A DNA stretch of 64,000 nt from Erythroxylum novogranatense (Eukaryota; Streptophyta; Magnoliopsida; Malpighiales; Erythroxylaceae): the NCBI GenBank assembly GCA_029891385.1, contig CM057230.1, forward strand, positions 21,828,847 through 21,892,846. The letters run 5' to 3'. The position numbers and the translations under genes were made by a program. The notes beneath the pieces were generated by a model that searched no databases, was not told the DNA's origin, and saw only the letters and a program-made list of their open reading frames with translations. Shown piece by piece: positions 1 through 13,280 of this stretch (position 1 is the first letter of the stretch; each line of letters begins with the position of its first letter).

Positions 1-709
1 TGATTATAAATTGTTTAATTACAGAATTAAAGATAAATTAAAAGGAATTTTAATTTATCTAATTTTAATTATGAATTAAAATTAGATTTTATAATCATTG
101 CCAACATATTTGGGAACTTAATGGGTCTCACGTATAGAATGAGTTGAAGAGAACAAAATTAATTTAATCAAGTTGGACTTGATTGTAAAGTTTGAGAAAC
201 TTTATAATTAAATATGAGATATTTAATAAATAAAGATCAATATAAGATATTAAATCTTATATGGGCATAATTGGTATTTAATTAGAATTATTTGTACTTT
301 TAATTAAAGTTTAATTGAAACTAGAATTTAATCTCAATTAAATTACTAAAACGTCCAAAGTTTATTATAAATAGATTTAAGCTCTATGAAGTTAGCACTT
401 CTTGCTTAACCCTCTTTGTAAGAGTTAAAGAGTTCTCTCAACTTGTCTTGTAGATATTGTTAGAGGTCAAACACTTGTGTAGCTATGGTGGTTGAGACGA
501 ATCGATTTGAATATAGTTCGAGGGATACAATAAGATAAGGATCAAACTTCGAAATAAGGTACGAATTAAGTTTCCACTTTATTAATGATTTATGTTAATC
601 ATTTTATAGAATTAAAAAGATTTTGATTTTTGAAAAATCAAAAGTTACGAAAAAATTTCGTGATTATTCTACTACAGTTGGGATCGGATCTTAATCTAGT
701 TTCCTAACG
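1..709 (+). repeat. Family A 5' LTR, partial
   Basis: This is the 3' part of the LTR. It aligns with 11062-11772, with family-wide landmarks such as the ACACTTGTGT-GCTA-GGTGGTTGAGACGAATCG block near 471-507. It ends CTAACG where the other copy ends CCAACA. The LTR start lies upstream of the window. Confidence 0.8.
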
Positions 710-710
710 A

Positions 711-721
711 TGGTATCAGAG
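711..721 (+). other. Primer-binding site (initiator Met tRNA)
   Basis: TGGTATCAGAG, one base after the LTR end, is complementary to the 3' end of plant initiator methionine tRNA. This is the usual minus-strand primer site of plant Copia elements and fixes the orientation as plus. Confidence 0.85.
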
Positions 722-1349
722 AAATCTTTAATTATATGATGTGATTAAATTTTAGTGATTGTTATTGATTATAATTTTGGAATTGAATTGCAAAAGGTTT
801 GCGACTTAAATATGAAAAATGTTGCATATTAATACCGTATAAACCCTAAAGCCAATTGATTAAGAATATAGAATTCTTTTATGCACTTGTTGCTTGTTTT
901 CTGGATGTTGTTGAAGAAGTTATATGAGTATCTGGAATAAGTGAGGCATGGAGATGCCCAACGATTGAGTTTGTTTTCTAATTTTGTGCATTTTAAAAAA
1001 CGCATTGCATGTTATTTTATGTAAATATGTGTTGTTTTGCATTTTGTGGCGGTTGGTTTTCTGGTTCTGATTGTATGAAATCATAATAAGATAATTCAGT
1101 TCCCTTCGATTGTGTGATTTGAACGTAGAATTCGATTGTTGCGGGTTTTGTAAATTGAATATGCGTTTATTCTAGAAAACATTAGTTTTGTGGTTGTTGC
1201 GATTTTGGTTATATTTGTTCTGAAAAATACATCCCACATTCTCCTTATTTTTGTTCTGCGTCGGAATAAGATGGGGTTTTACGATTTCATAAGTCACGGC
1301 TATGTGATTTTTGGTTGTGTGATTCCATGAGATAGGGTCGATGACGGCG

Positions 1350-4300
1350 TGTTGGAACCCCTCCCTGGTGAGTCGCGTGCCCGACGTCCTACGTGACATC
1401 TGGACGCGCATCTCACGAAAGAGGAATTCCTCACCACGAAAGAAACCTCAAATCGAACTTAATTTAAAGTCATCCGGACAAAACTTGATAAATTCGCCCT
1501 AATTATCCTCCAATAAAATTGATTTGCATAGGGCCCTTAACAAAATCCGATTCCTAAGCTAAATTGAAAAACCATATCTCTAGGTTAATTAGAATCAGAA
1601 ATCACTTCAATCGGATCTCTATAGCTCACAAAATCGCCCGAAAATGGAAATACATTCAAAACCGTCACGTAATTGACTCTCTTCAATATTATCCGTAAAT
1701 TCCGACCCAAACCCGACACTCTCATTTTACTAAAAAGGGGTATAAATTTTTTTTAGAAAACTAACGCTTCGAAAATCGAGTGAATCCGAGGTCAAACGAA
1801 AAAGTTATAAGCAAAAGAGTGAGAGGACATTCAGAGATTAGGCGTGGGCACGTCTAAGAGATCTAGAGACTAGACGTGGCCACGTCTAAGGATGAAGTCT
1901 GGATTTGTAGGAAAATTTCAGAGTTTACAAACATCATAACTTTTGCTCCCGAACTCCAAAACTCATAAATTTGGTATCAATAAAAAGGTAAAAGAAAGTT
2001 CTACAACTTCCTAGAAGGATTTAAACACTAATTTAGCCATTAAGAGGGTCAAATTTTGCTTTAAAGTTGCTGCCACTAAAATTAATTTCCCTACACAATG
2101 CCAAGAATTTAAACATTCATATCTTTTAGCACACAGGTCAAAAAATGACACATTTTATCTCGTTGGAAAGATAAAGAGATAATTTACAACTTTCATGAAG
2201 AGTGTAAAAGTCATTTTAGTCATTTAAAGAGGTAAAACACCCTCAAAGTTTCTACCTATAAAAGACCAATGGAACGATAGAATTGACCAAATGAGCAGTA
2301 CCTATAATCTTTCTAACCTTATAACTTTTTATTCTTAATTCCAATAATTTCAAATGATACCTCATTGGAAAGGTGAAAAGATAATCTACATGTTCTATGA
2401 AGGATGGAAAAACCAAAACAAGCTCTAAAGGAGTGAAAAACCCTCCCAAATGTTCTGTCCAAAATTGCCAAATGAACAGTAACTGAACTAGGTCTAATCC
2501 CCATAACTTTTTACTCCTAACTCGAAATAAGGCATGGAATACCTCCATAGAAAGAAGAAAGGATTATCTACAAGTTTCATGAAGGGAGAAAAATTTAATT
2601 CAATCATTTAGAGAGGTAAAAACACTCTCAAAGTTACTGCCTGCAAAAATTCAATAAAACAGTAACTCAATTCAAATGAATAGTAACTGTCATCTTCTCA
2701 ACCTCATAACTTCTTCATCCTTAGTCTAAATTTGACCAATTATACCTCATTGGAAAGAGGAGAAGACAATCTACATTTTCTATACAGAAAACAAAAGTCA
2801 AATCTGTCTCTAAGAGGGTGAAAAAGCCCTCCAAATGTTCTGCAAAATTTTATGACTAACAATAGTAGCTGAAACCTTTCAGCTCTCATAACTTTTTTAT
2901 TTTAAGTCCGAATGTGACAAACTTTATGTCATTGGAAAGCTCTAATCATGCACTACAATATTCAAGAAGGAATCTTACTGAAATCTGACTCTAAAATACT
3001 TTAAAATCTGAAACAAGTTTCTGTCCAATTTAGGAAAAATTGGACAGCACTTCCCCTAAAAATGCCCTAGCCAAAACTTCAAGTTGTTCTTCTAAACTCC
3101 ATTACCTGCATAAGGCAAACTCAACATCCAAACTTCCACAACACAACTCAACCAAAGATCCCACATTCCAATGGCAGTAACATACTCTTAGGCATCTATC
3201 AATTTCAAATCTAAAGAAATACAATATCATCCTTGCTTTTATCAATTTTAATCTTACATCTATACATTCTTAGCAAGTAAATACAAAATACATTTCAACT
3301 TCAAAACCCTTATATTTACATGAAAACAAGTCGATACAAAGTTTCAGAGGGCGTTTAGCCCGATTACATCCAAAATAGCAAAGTGAAAGTACAAAGAATA
3401 ATGCTATTGTTTTGATTTCTCAAAACACGACTTCAAAAACAAAATGCATCGGAGTTGCCTCAATCCCGATGCGGTGACTCGGTTTCTCGCTCGACACCTG
3501 TGGAGGGAAAATTGGGGGTGAGCTCGACGGCTCAGTGGATAATAACTTAATAAACGAGAATATAAGCAAAAATTATTATTCATTCTTTCATTTCCAAAAC
3601 AACATCACATTAAGAAAACCATTGACAATTTTCAAATCTTTTTGTAGAATTTATCACATCAAACAATTTACAAATATAACATATCACAAAAAATCTAACT
3701 TTTCACAAAATCACAAACAAGATGGTTCGGGTGGATCCAAAACAGAACGTACTACACATTTCTGTGAAGCGGTCATATGTAGTCGTGAGAGATAGGAGTC
3801 CTTGAGAGGAACTTCACGGCCACTAGCGGGCAGGCGGGAGAAGCCTGTGGGTAGACAGGTGCACCTGACTCAGACTGGACCACCACAAATCCAAAGAAAA
3901 CATGCATATCACCTAATTCAAACAATTTACATACATTAACCACAAATAGCTTTTACTAAATTCACTTTCATTTGATTTTCACAATTTGCCAAAAATCACA
4001 TATCCGAACCTATTCACTTAACAAATCATTTAACAAACACTTTCAACATAAACTTACATATAAAAGATACTTTATACAAATTATAATCAACACAAAGGGT
4101 AATTCATTTAAAATTCTTAAATCATTGGAAAGCATAATTAACTTTTATTATAAAACTTTTATTTAGCCTATAACTCAATTATTAAGCAATCACCCACCTT
4201 AATTCCTTTAGCTTTAGAATCAAATGGCCTTGCTTCTTCCTCCACTAGCCTCACTTCACCTTCATTAAACATGATTATCCCATAAGGATAAAAGATAGCA

Positions 4301-5021
4301 AAATTGGAATTTCTAAGGAATGGGAAACATGAATTAACACCTACCTAACTTAACTCATACCTAAACTAAGCTATTTAAACCAAAACCTACCTAAAAAACC
4401 CAAGAATTTTAAAATTCTCTTACCTTAGAAGATGACCCACGAAATTCTCTTTTTGCTTCCAAGGAAAGCTTAAACTCTTCCCTTCCACTTTCTTCTATTA
4501 AACTCTCCTTTCTAAAGTCTAAAAACCTAAGCTCCTTCTTCTTCTTCTTCTTCTTCACCGTAGGTCACTCTCTCCCTCTCTTTTCTTTAGTGAATTTCGT
4601 AAGCTTCCTTGTAAAAGACTTAGGGAATTTATTTCTAACTTCTAACCTAGCCTCCAAAACGTTGTAGTTTCACTTAAGTCTTCCTTATCCATGAAATTTT
4701 CATTTCTTCTCCTCACCATACGACATCTTCACTTGCTTCCCTTTTTCTCTCCTTTTAATTATTTCCTTCTTCATTTAATGTCATGTAAAATGGGCTAAAA
4801 GCCCATCTCCTAAGCCTTAAGCCTTAAACATATGCAAATTCCCTATATCCTCTTATTCTTTTTAATTTCTAAGAATTTCTTAAAATTATAATCTTAACTA
4901 AATCCTTTCAATTTATTTTTATTAACTAAACACTAAAATCTCAAATAATTCTAACTAAAAAATTAATCAATCTAAACCTCAAAATAAAGAAAACCTGCTT
5001 AAAGTGAATCGGGGCCCAACA
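1350..5021 (-). mobile_element. Long solo LTR nested in family A copy A
   Basis: The block begins TGTTGGAACCCC and ends GGGGCCCAACA, so TG...CA termini sit in short inverted repeats. The flanking bases are CGGCG (1345-1349) and TGGCG (5022-5026), a likely 5-bp target duplication with one mismatch. No coding frame, primer site or second LTR was found, so a solo LTR of about 3.7 kb fits best. It contains the degenerate tandem array at 1936-3070, paired motifs at 1841-1890 (GGCGTGGGCACGTCTAAG, then GACGTGGCCACGTCTAAG) and a CTT microsatellite near 4530-4555. The strand is a weak inference. A Ty3/gypsy origin is likely from its length but unproven. Confidence 0.55.
1936..3070. repeat. Degenerate tandem array, about 190-bp units
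   Basis: Six diverged units can be phased on the block 'CATAACTTTTT-(A/C)TCC' followed 50-60 bases later by 'TCATTGGAAAG', then 'AATCTACA' and 'AACAGTAACTGA'. Unit starts are near 1936, 2120, 2318, 2501, 2703 and 2886, so spacings alternate at about 184, 198, 183, 202 and 183. The alternation suggests a dimeric higher-order unit of about 385 bp. Confidence 0.6.
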
Positions 5022-8000
5022 TGGCGAGGCTTGTTCAAAACCAGTGACAAGAGGTTTGTGACGGTGTGAGCAAGGAGTAGGATTAGGGGTTGCTACCTCT
5101 GCGTCATGCCATGGAGAAGCAACCTATGCTTGGAGAAGATGTAGGCTGGCGATGACGAAACGGAGAAGTTGGTGGCAGAAATTCTAGCGACCACAGAACC
5201 CTAATCCCAAAAATGAGACACGCACACACGTTAGGGAATGTTGACTGAAGGATAAGTCGTCTGGCGCGTACATTGCACATGCTACTCAACTCTCTTTGTT
5301 GACCGATTGCAAACTATCAAGTGCGTGGATTCCACGCGCCTGACAAACCCATATTATATTACTTTAATTCTTAATATGTTTTTAATTGTTCTTTTTAATT
5401 AAATGGGTATAAATTCCTAAAAATTTTGAAAAATGTTTCCAAAATGTTTTCAAATGGTTGATTTTCATTAGGAATGCTTAGGAATTTAGCTTAATTTTCA
5501 AAGAGTCGAATTATTAAATTAAATTAATCATCAAATCAATTCCAAACTTAAGATAATTATTTTTTAATTTGATTAAGATTAATAATTATATTGATTTCTA
5601 ATTAATTTTAGAAAAGTAGTTTCTAAAATTAGAGTTAATTTTTCAATTAGATTGAAATTAATTAATTAGACTCCTTAAAATTAATAAAATTATTTTTAGG
5701 TAATTAATAAAATTGTTTCTTAATTAAATTTATTTGTCTCAATATGATTGATATAAATTATTTTTATAATTTTATTTGTTTAGAGAATTATTATTCAATT
5801 TGTTTAGAAATTGTTTCTTGAATAATAAGCTTTTAATTTTAGAAAAGTATTTTCTTGGTTAAACTTTGAAAAGTGTTTTCGTTTAGTAATTAAGAAAATT
5901 TTATTTTCTTTAACATTTTGAAAATTAGTTCTCTAACTTATTACAAAAGATTTTCTAATTAGTCAAGAAATAAATCTATAAATAAATAATATATAATAAA
6001 TTTCTTAATTAAATTTAAAGGTGTTTTGTTTAATTTTGAAAGTAGTCTAAATTATAATAAGAAGAATAATTTATTGAAAATTGTTTTCAATTAAATTTTG
6101 TTAAAGGAGTCAAGATAAATTGAAATAGTTTCCAATTCGATTTGAAAATTATTTTCAAATCAAATTAAATTTCTATTTGGAATATGAATTTAATTTATTT
6201 AGGAATCAATGGTTTTAATCTAATTTAATTTTTTAAGGAGTTAGAAATGTTATTTTAGATTATGAAGATCAATAACTAAAATCAAACGAAGCTTTGTGTT
6301 TTATGCATATAATTTGATTATAAGTGCATAAGTTGCATACTTTATTTATACTTTATTGAAACCAACATGGACACGGTGAAGAATGGGACATCGTTTAACA
6401 AGTAGGACACCACTATCGTTAAGCTATCTTTTAAAAAAAACTACTAATTGAGTTGCTATGTTAAATAACAGTCTCTTCAGTTGTATATAAATAGGAGTTA
6501 TAACACTTTATAACAATCTTGCAATTCAATATTAGGAAAATAGTTTTTGATTAAGTTCCCTATGTCAAATTTTATTTTGTTTCTATGTCTTGAAGAAGGG
6601 GAGATATCTTTAAGTGGAAATATGACAAAATATCTGGAGCAACAGAGACTAACAGTTCATATATTAGTATGTTAGCAACAAAAATTCAGGGACCTTCCAC
6701 CAGAGACGTATTGAGCGATCACAACTTGAGGTTGCCATATATATATATATATATTGAATGAATTTTAAATTGTATGTTTTATATATGTGATATTTTACAT
6801 GTAATTTTGCATTTGAAGTGATGAATGAAATTAAAATCCCTCGTTAAAATATTAAGTACATATTGAGAATGTGATTATTGCCTTCAATTGTTATAAGAAT
6901 AAACCAAAGTTTTGCTTATTGTAGGCTTGTTGAGCAAACTCGAGGTCGCTTTAACCCGAACATGTTTAATCTTATGATAATGAGTTCTACTTAACTAAAT
7001 TTGTGTGATTTGGATGAGCAAACTCATGATCATATGAAGTTTGAGGCAAGGTTATGATCAATATATAAGATAAATTTTGGTACGAGTTGTCAACTAATGG
7101 ATCTAGGAGTCATATGAGATGTGATTGATAAAGTTGTTTTCTACCTAAATTAGGTCTAGTTGGTTTGTTGAGCAAACTTAAAATCAACTTTATTTGAATG
7201 AGATCCTAGCCCACTAGAAAGATTAGAGTAATCTTTCCGAATAATAGTGAGGGCTATTATTTTGGGTAACCAACTGCATGATTAAAGTCCTAATCTTATT
7301 TGGTAGTCATGACATATAATTGATTACTTGATTTCTTAAATTATTTTGTTATGATTGAAACTTTCCTTGTTTAGTATATTTGATGCTAAGTTAGTGAACC
7401 TAAGTTCTTAGATGTAGGATATGTTTGAAAAGTGTTCTCAAAAGTTAGACAAGAAAATTGTATGCCAATTATGCAAATTTGTTATAATCCTTGTTGAGGA
7501 TTTGGTGTTAAAGTTTTAAAGATATGTGAAAAACATATAGATGACAAATTTTTTTTAACTTTTTGAATTGATTAATGTCTCATAAATTTTGATGACAACA
7601 TGTAAGATATATGTCAATACTATGATAGCAAGATGCAAATAGTTGAATGTAGTATAACTAAAAGGTATAGTATCTTAATGAAATTGTTCCACTGAATTTA
7701 ACCTACTAAAAACATAATTGTGGAGTACAATTAAAGGTTTAGCAACGGTATGATAATAGTTTTCATTAAAAGAAAACGATTGCATGACTTTTCTTACTTA
7801 TATGTGATATGATAGAGATCATATGTATTTACAATTCATGATTATGACTATTTGATACTGAATTTAGATTCAACATTATTGTAATGTTCAATGCATGGTT
7901 AGAAATAGATTGTTAAGTCAAAGTAGTTGATCCAAATTTATGTAAATAGTTTGTATATGTATTAGATCAAAGGAGACTTATGCTTAACATCAATGACAAG

Positions 8001-9625
8001 AATAAAAAGTTGGATAATTAAGACAATCCTTTTATGTCATACTAGTTAAATCAACAAAACGAGAATCATAAAGTTACATATAAGGATGTGTGTATCCTTT
8101 TGATTATGAATCATATGGAACTTGTCAAGTTGAAGAATAACCAAATCTAGCTTTGGTGAAAGGATGATGATGGTATTGAATTGTTAAATCTTATACATGT
8201 AATGTATTAGATAGAATAATAATTCATAAAAGGATAATACTTGTATTGTATTAGATTACTAAAGACTTTATATGATATAGTCATGTGTATTAAATGAAAT
8301 AATGATTTAAAATTTTGAAAAATTCAAATTGTTTGAATCTCAGAGAAATTAAGCATTGAGAATGTTGAAACATTTCAATGGGATAGATTTAGTTAGTTTT
8401 AAATTTTGGTTATCTAAATCGAATGAGATTTTCTAGTAAATACCTTCATAACTAAATTCATAAGAGTATGAATTTATGTAAGGAGTAAAATATAATATGA
8501 TATATTGTATGATGGAACAACATTTCTTTTATAGCAATGCCTAGTATAATAACTTAACTTCTATAGTTCCAATTGAATCAATTAGTAAGATTTCATATTA
8601 GATATCAAATGTTAAGTCTTTGAAAGACTTAAAGTTAATGACTTAAGAATGTGATGCTTGGTTGAAGCATACATTATCCATTAAGTTTAAATCTAAATTG
8701 GATAATAAAATGTTATGAGATATCCAAAAGGTTGGATATAATCTTATAGATTCATTGAACAAATTGTTTAATTCAATGTATATTTATAGGAAAATGGTTC
8801 CCAAGATAAGTAGTGGAAGTAAGAAGGAATTTGAAAGGTTTAAATCTTATAACATTACATCTAATTGAAACTAATACCTTTAATCATACATTTGATGTAT
8901 AGTTGAAAAGCTACAAGACATTGAAAGAGTCACTTTCATAATGAATTCAAAAGGTTTGTTTTGGAGATGATTATGAATTTATCACGTCTACTAGAAGGTA
9001 AGTGGGAGTACAGTTGTCCTATTCAGTGGGACTATGTGGAGACATTTTTTTGGGTAAATTATGTGGAGACATATTGCTCATAGAGAATAAAAGTTTTAAA
9101 TTTCAATTGTCGAACATATAGTTTTCAAGAACAACTCTTATTGGATATGAAAAGGTAACAACTTAATTATGGGAATTAGATCTATAGAGATAGATTGGAT
9201 GTTGTTAACTTATTCTAAGTCCAAGTGTATAGATAATGTATTAAAGATGTTTATTATTTAATATATCGATACTTGTGAAGTATTAAAGATATTCATTACT
9301 TTATATGTGAGTTGATATTTGAGTTCAATATTATAAGGATATAATTTTAAAAGTAAATCCTAATTAAGGTTTATTTACTTAGAACAATATCATTTAGGAT
9401 TGGCAAAGTTCCAATATAACAATTGGTTACTAATTAAGCCATAATACATTTTTCGTTTAGTGGAAATGATTAACTTAGATCAACAAGTTCTTTAGTGAAC
9501 TTGATATAATTTCTTTGCATTGTTCAAGACAGCAATGTAGTGTAGAACATTAGAGCCATTGAGCATGCATAAGGAGTTAATGTCTCATCAAAGATTCAAG
9601 AATTTGTTTAGGCAAATTTTCTTAA

Positions 9626-10371
9626 TTATGATGATAATTAAGATGGGAGTTGTAAAATTTAATTAAGTGCTCACTATAGAGAATCTTGTAGAATTCTCTC
9701 ATTAAGCCATTGCCCCAGTAGTAGAATAATTGTCATATGGTGATATGGTATGGGATACTTAAACGAATGGCTTAGTGCAAGTGGGGGATTGTTGTTTTAT
9801 GCCTTACAGTTAATTGTTTTGGTTGTAGTTTAGTGACAAATTATTTAAGGGCATTCTGTATCTTGTACAAGTTTAGATGTATATGATAAAGTCCATGGGA
9901 TAATTGTATATTGCAAATGAAATCATAATGAGATTATAATTATGAGATTCATATTCTGTTTATGTATTATTCCTAAATATTCCTAGTCATTGTTCCATTA
10001 TGATGATAATTAAGATGGTAGTTGTAAGATTTAATCAAGTGTTCTTTATAAAGAATCTTGTAGAATTCTCTCATTAAGCTACTGCTCCAGTAGTAGAATA
10101 ATCGTCATATGGTGATATGGTATGAGATATTTTAACGATTGGCTTAATGTAAGGGGAGATTGTTGTTTTATACCTTACAATCAATCGCTTTGGTTGTAGT
10201 TTAGTGATAAATTATTTAAAGGCATTCTTTATCTTGTACATGTTTAGATGTATATAATAAACTTCATGGGATAATTGTACATTTCAAATGAAATTACAAT
10301 GAGATTATAATTATGAGATTCATATTGCATTTATGTATTATTCATAAAAGCTCCTAGTCATTGTTCTATTA
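9626..10371 (+). repeat. Direct duplication of the PPT/U3 junction (2 x about 371 bp)
   Basis: Unit 1 (9626-9997) and unit 2 (9998-10371) align along their whole length. Each contains the end of the internal region, a purine tract (GTGGGGGAT or AAGGGGAGAT) and a TGTTGTTTTAT LTR start (at 9790 and 10161). The LTR lengths of the other copies (about 1.52-1.54 kb) favour 10161 as the functional LTR start. Confidence 0.75.
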
Positions 10372-11772
10372 AGATTGGACATTAATAGAACGTAAAATGA
10401 CTATCACACATTTTGTTTATCTTTATGAAGGAAGTAGTCAATCTCATAGGTTAAAGTATAGAAATACTTAAATAAACATGTGGGTGCTTGCTAGAGAACA
10501 AGTTCACTGAACATATTCGATATGAGAAATCCATTTGGAACATTATTTGTATGTCTATGGAATTCTTATTGTGATAATTGTATAAGTGATTCTTTGACTT
10601 GAGGTCATCAAAATTATTTTGTATGGAGATTGCTATATTTTGATACTACTTATAATCCATTTAATCATAGGTCGTTTAATTGGTAGTCATTGGATGTAGC
10701 ATAAATTGTATAGAGATAGTTGATTGATCAAGATAGGATTCATCACCCTAAAGTAATTAGGGAGAATGTTTCATTATTCTCGATTAGTATTAATTCAAGA
10801 AATCCTTGGAAAAGGTGAAATGATGCTTTATAAATAGTTTACAAATGTCATTAATTAAATCAATAGCTAATGGCGGAAAACTAATATGATTAGACTCAAA
10901 ATAGAGCAGATATTAATTTCATACTCTATTTCCAATCAGAATATTTTATGATGAAATGATTGAATTGCACAAAAATTATTTGTAGAAAGGTTAGTAAAAA
11001 CTATTTTGACATTCTTAAATATTTGGGTATCATGATACGTTGCTAGACACCAATCTTAATCTATGATTATAAATTGTTCAATTGGAGAATTAAAGATAAA
11101 TTAAAGAAGTTTTAATTTATTTAATTTTAATTATGAATTAAAATTAAATTTTATAATTATTGCCAACATATTTAGGAACCTAATGGGTCTCATATATAGA
11201 ATGGGTTGAAGAGAGCAAAGTTAATTTAACCAAGTTGGACTTGATTGTAAAGTTTGAGAAACTTTATAATTAAATATGAGATAATTAATAAATAAGGATT
11301 AATATGAGTTATTGAATCTTATATGGGCATACTTGGTATTTAATTATAATTATTTATAATTTTAGTTAAAGTTTAATTGAAATTAGAATTTAATTTCAAT
11401 TAAATTACTAAAATGTCCAAAACTTATTATAAATAGGCTTAAACTCTATGAAGCTAGCACTTATTGCTTAATCTTCTCTACAAGAGTTACAGAATTCTCT
11501 CAACTTATTTTGTAGATATTGTTAAAGGTCGAACACTTGTGTGGCTACGGTGGTTGAGACGAATCGGTTTCAGAAATGATTCAAGGGATCTAACAAGATA
11601 AAGATCAAACTTTGAAATAAAGTATGAATTAAGTTTCCAATTTATTATAATTTATGTTAATCATTTTATAGAATTAAATACATCTTCATTTTTTGAGAAA
11701 TCAAAAATCACGAAAAAATTTCGTGATTATTTCGCTGTGGTCGAGATCGGATCTCAACCTAGTTTCCCAACA
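10161..11772 (+). repeat. Family A 3' LTR
   Basis: It starts TGTTG after the purine tract AAGGGGAGAT and ends CCCAACA. Its last 711 bp match window bases 1-709. Length is about 1.6 kb, similar to the solo LTR at 32866-34405. Confidence 0.75.
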
Positions 11773-12150
11773 AAAGCTACTAGCATTCTGGTTGAGCAAA
11801 ATCACACATTAACTTTGTAAATGGAAAACTATTTGATGATATGAAGTTGTATAAGTGTTTAGTTGATATATTGATTTATTTATCTGTTACTCATCTTGAG
11901 CTTAGATAATATAATACTTGATAAATAGAATGAATGTTCACTCTCCACATTGATTCTTAAAAGATCAATATATATAAGTACTAGACCTGAAAATAAGGAT
12001 AAAAAAGGAAAGAAGAAATCTTCTAGAATAAGTCTTCTAGTTCAAATACATCACCTTCTTAAACTTCTAAATACAATCAATTTTATAAAATATATGATCT
12101 ACAAATGGAGAAAAATTTAGATGGCTAGTTTAGGTTCATGAAGTATTACT
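11773..12150. other. Spacer between two inverted family A elements
   Basis: This 378-bp AT-rich stretch lies between the 3' ends of two oppositely oriented copies. No gene or motif is recognised. It ends TTACT just before copy B. Confidence 0.5.
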
Positions 12151-13280
12151 CGTTGAAAAATTGGGATGAAATATGATCTTATATGCAGTAGAATAATTAA
12201 GAAAACTTTTTGTTTTAATTTTCAAAATCATAGTCATTTTAAATTTTATAAAATGAGTAACACATAAATCATAATAAAGTATAAATCTTAATCTGTATCT
12301 TATTTTGAAACTTGATCTTTTTCTTATTGTTTTCCTTGAATTGTATCTAAAACTGGCTCATCTCAACCACTATAACTACACAAGTGTCCCTCCTCTAATA
12401 GTATTCATAGAACGTGTTGAAAAAAAACTCCACAACTATTGCAAAGAAGGTTGGGTAAGGAGTGTGAGCTCTCTTGAAGTCTAAGCCTATTTATAATAGG
12501 TTATATACATTATGGTAATTTAATTGAAATTAAATTCTAGTTTTAGTTAAAATTTAATTAAAATTACAAATAATTGTAGTTAAATACCAATTATGCTAAA
12601 ATAAAATCCAATATCTCATATTGATCCTTATTTAATTTCTTTGTGATTGACCCATTAGGTTCCTAAATATGATGACAATGAATTTAAATTATAAATCTAA
12701 ATCATATTTAGGTTTAGATAAATTAAACTCCTTCAATTTATCTTTGATTATATAATTAAAAATTTATATTCATAAATCAAGATTAGCATCTAGCAACGTA
12801 TTATAACCATTTAAATATTATGAATGTCTAAGTGATTTTGACCAATCATTCTATGCATGATTTTTGTATAATTCAATCCTTTTATCATCTAATATTTTGA
12901 TTAGACATAAATTATGAAATTAATGTCAATTCTGCTTAATTCTAATCATATTAGTTCTCTATCATTAGTAACTGATTCAATTAATAACATTTAAAAAATT
13001 ATTTTCAAAGTATCACTTCACCTTTGACTAAGGATTTTTTTGAATTAAACACTAATTGAAAACAACGGGACATTCTCCCTAATCACTTTAGGGAATGAAT
13101 CTTATATTGATAATTCAACTACCTCCATAGAGTTTATACTATATCCAATGACTTATCTTTGACTAGAACATGTCATAAGTAGTATTAAAACATAACAATT
13201 TCTATACAAGATAAATTTGGAGATCTCAAATCAAAAGATTACTTATACAATAATAATAATGAGAATTTTCATAGACGTGC

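Larger units (their letters stand above)
1..11772 (+). mobile_element. Degenerate Ty1/copia-like LTR retrotransposon, family A copy A (5' end outside window)
   Basis: Bases 1-709 match 11062-11772 at high identity in the same orientation, giving the two LTRs. A tRNA-iMet primer-binding site follows the first (711-721), and a purine-rich tract followed by TGTTG precedes the second. No reading frame of useful length survives in between, so coding capacity is lost. Stretches of 5500-10480 recur inverted at 18100-24710 (copy B), which confirms this is a repeat family. The element is broken by a solo LTR at 1350-5021. The Copia assignment rests on the LTR, primer-site and purine-tract architecture; no protein domain was recognised, so the superfamily is inferred. 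Confidence 0.75.
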
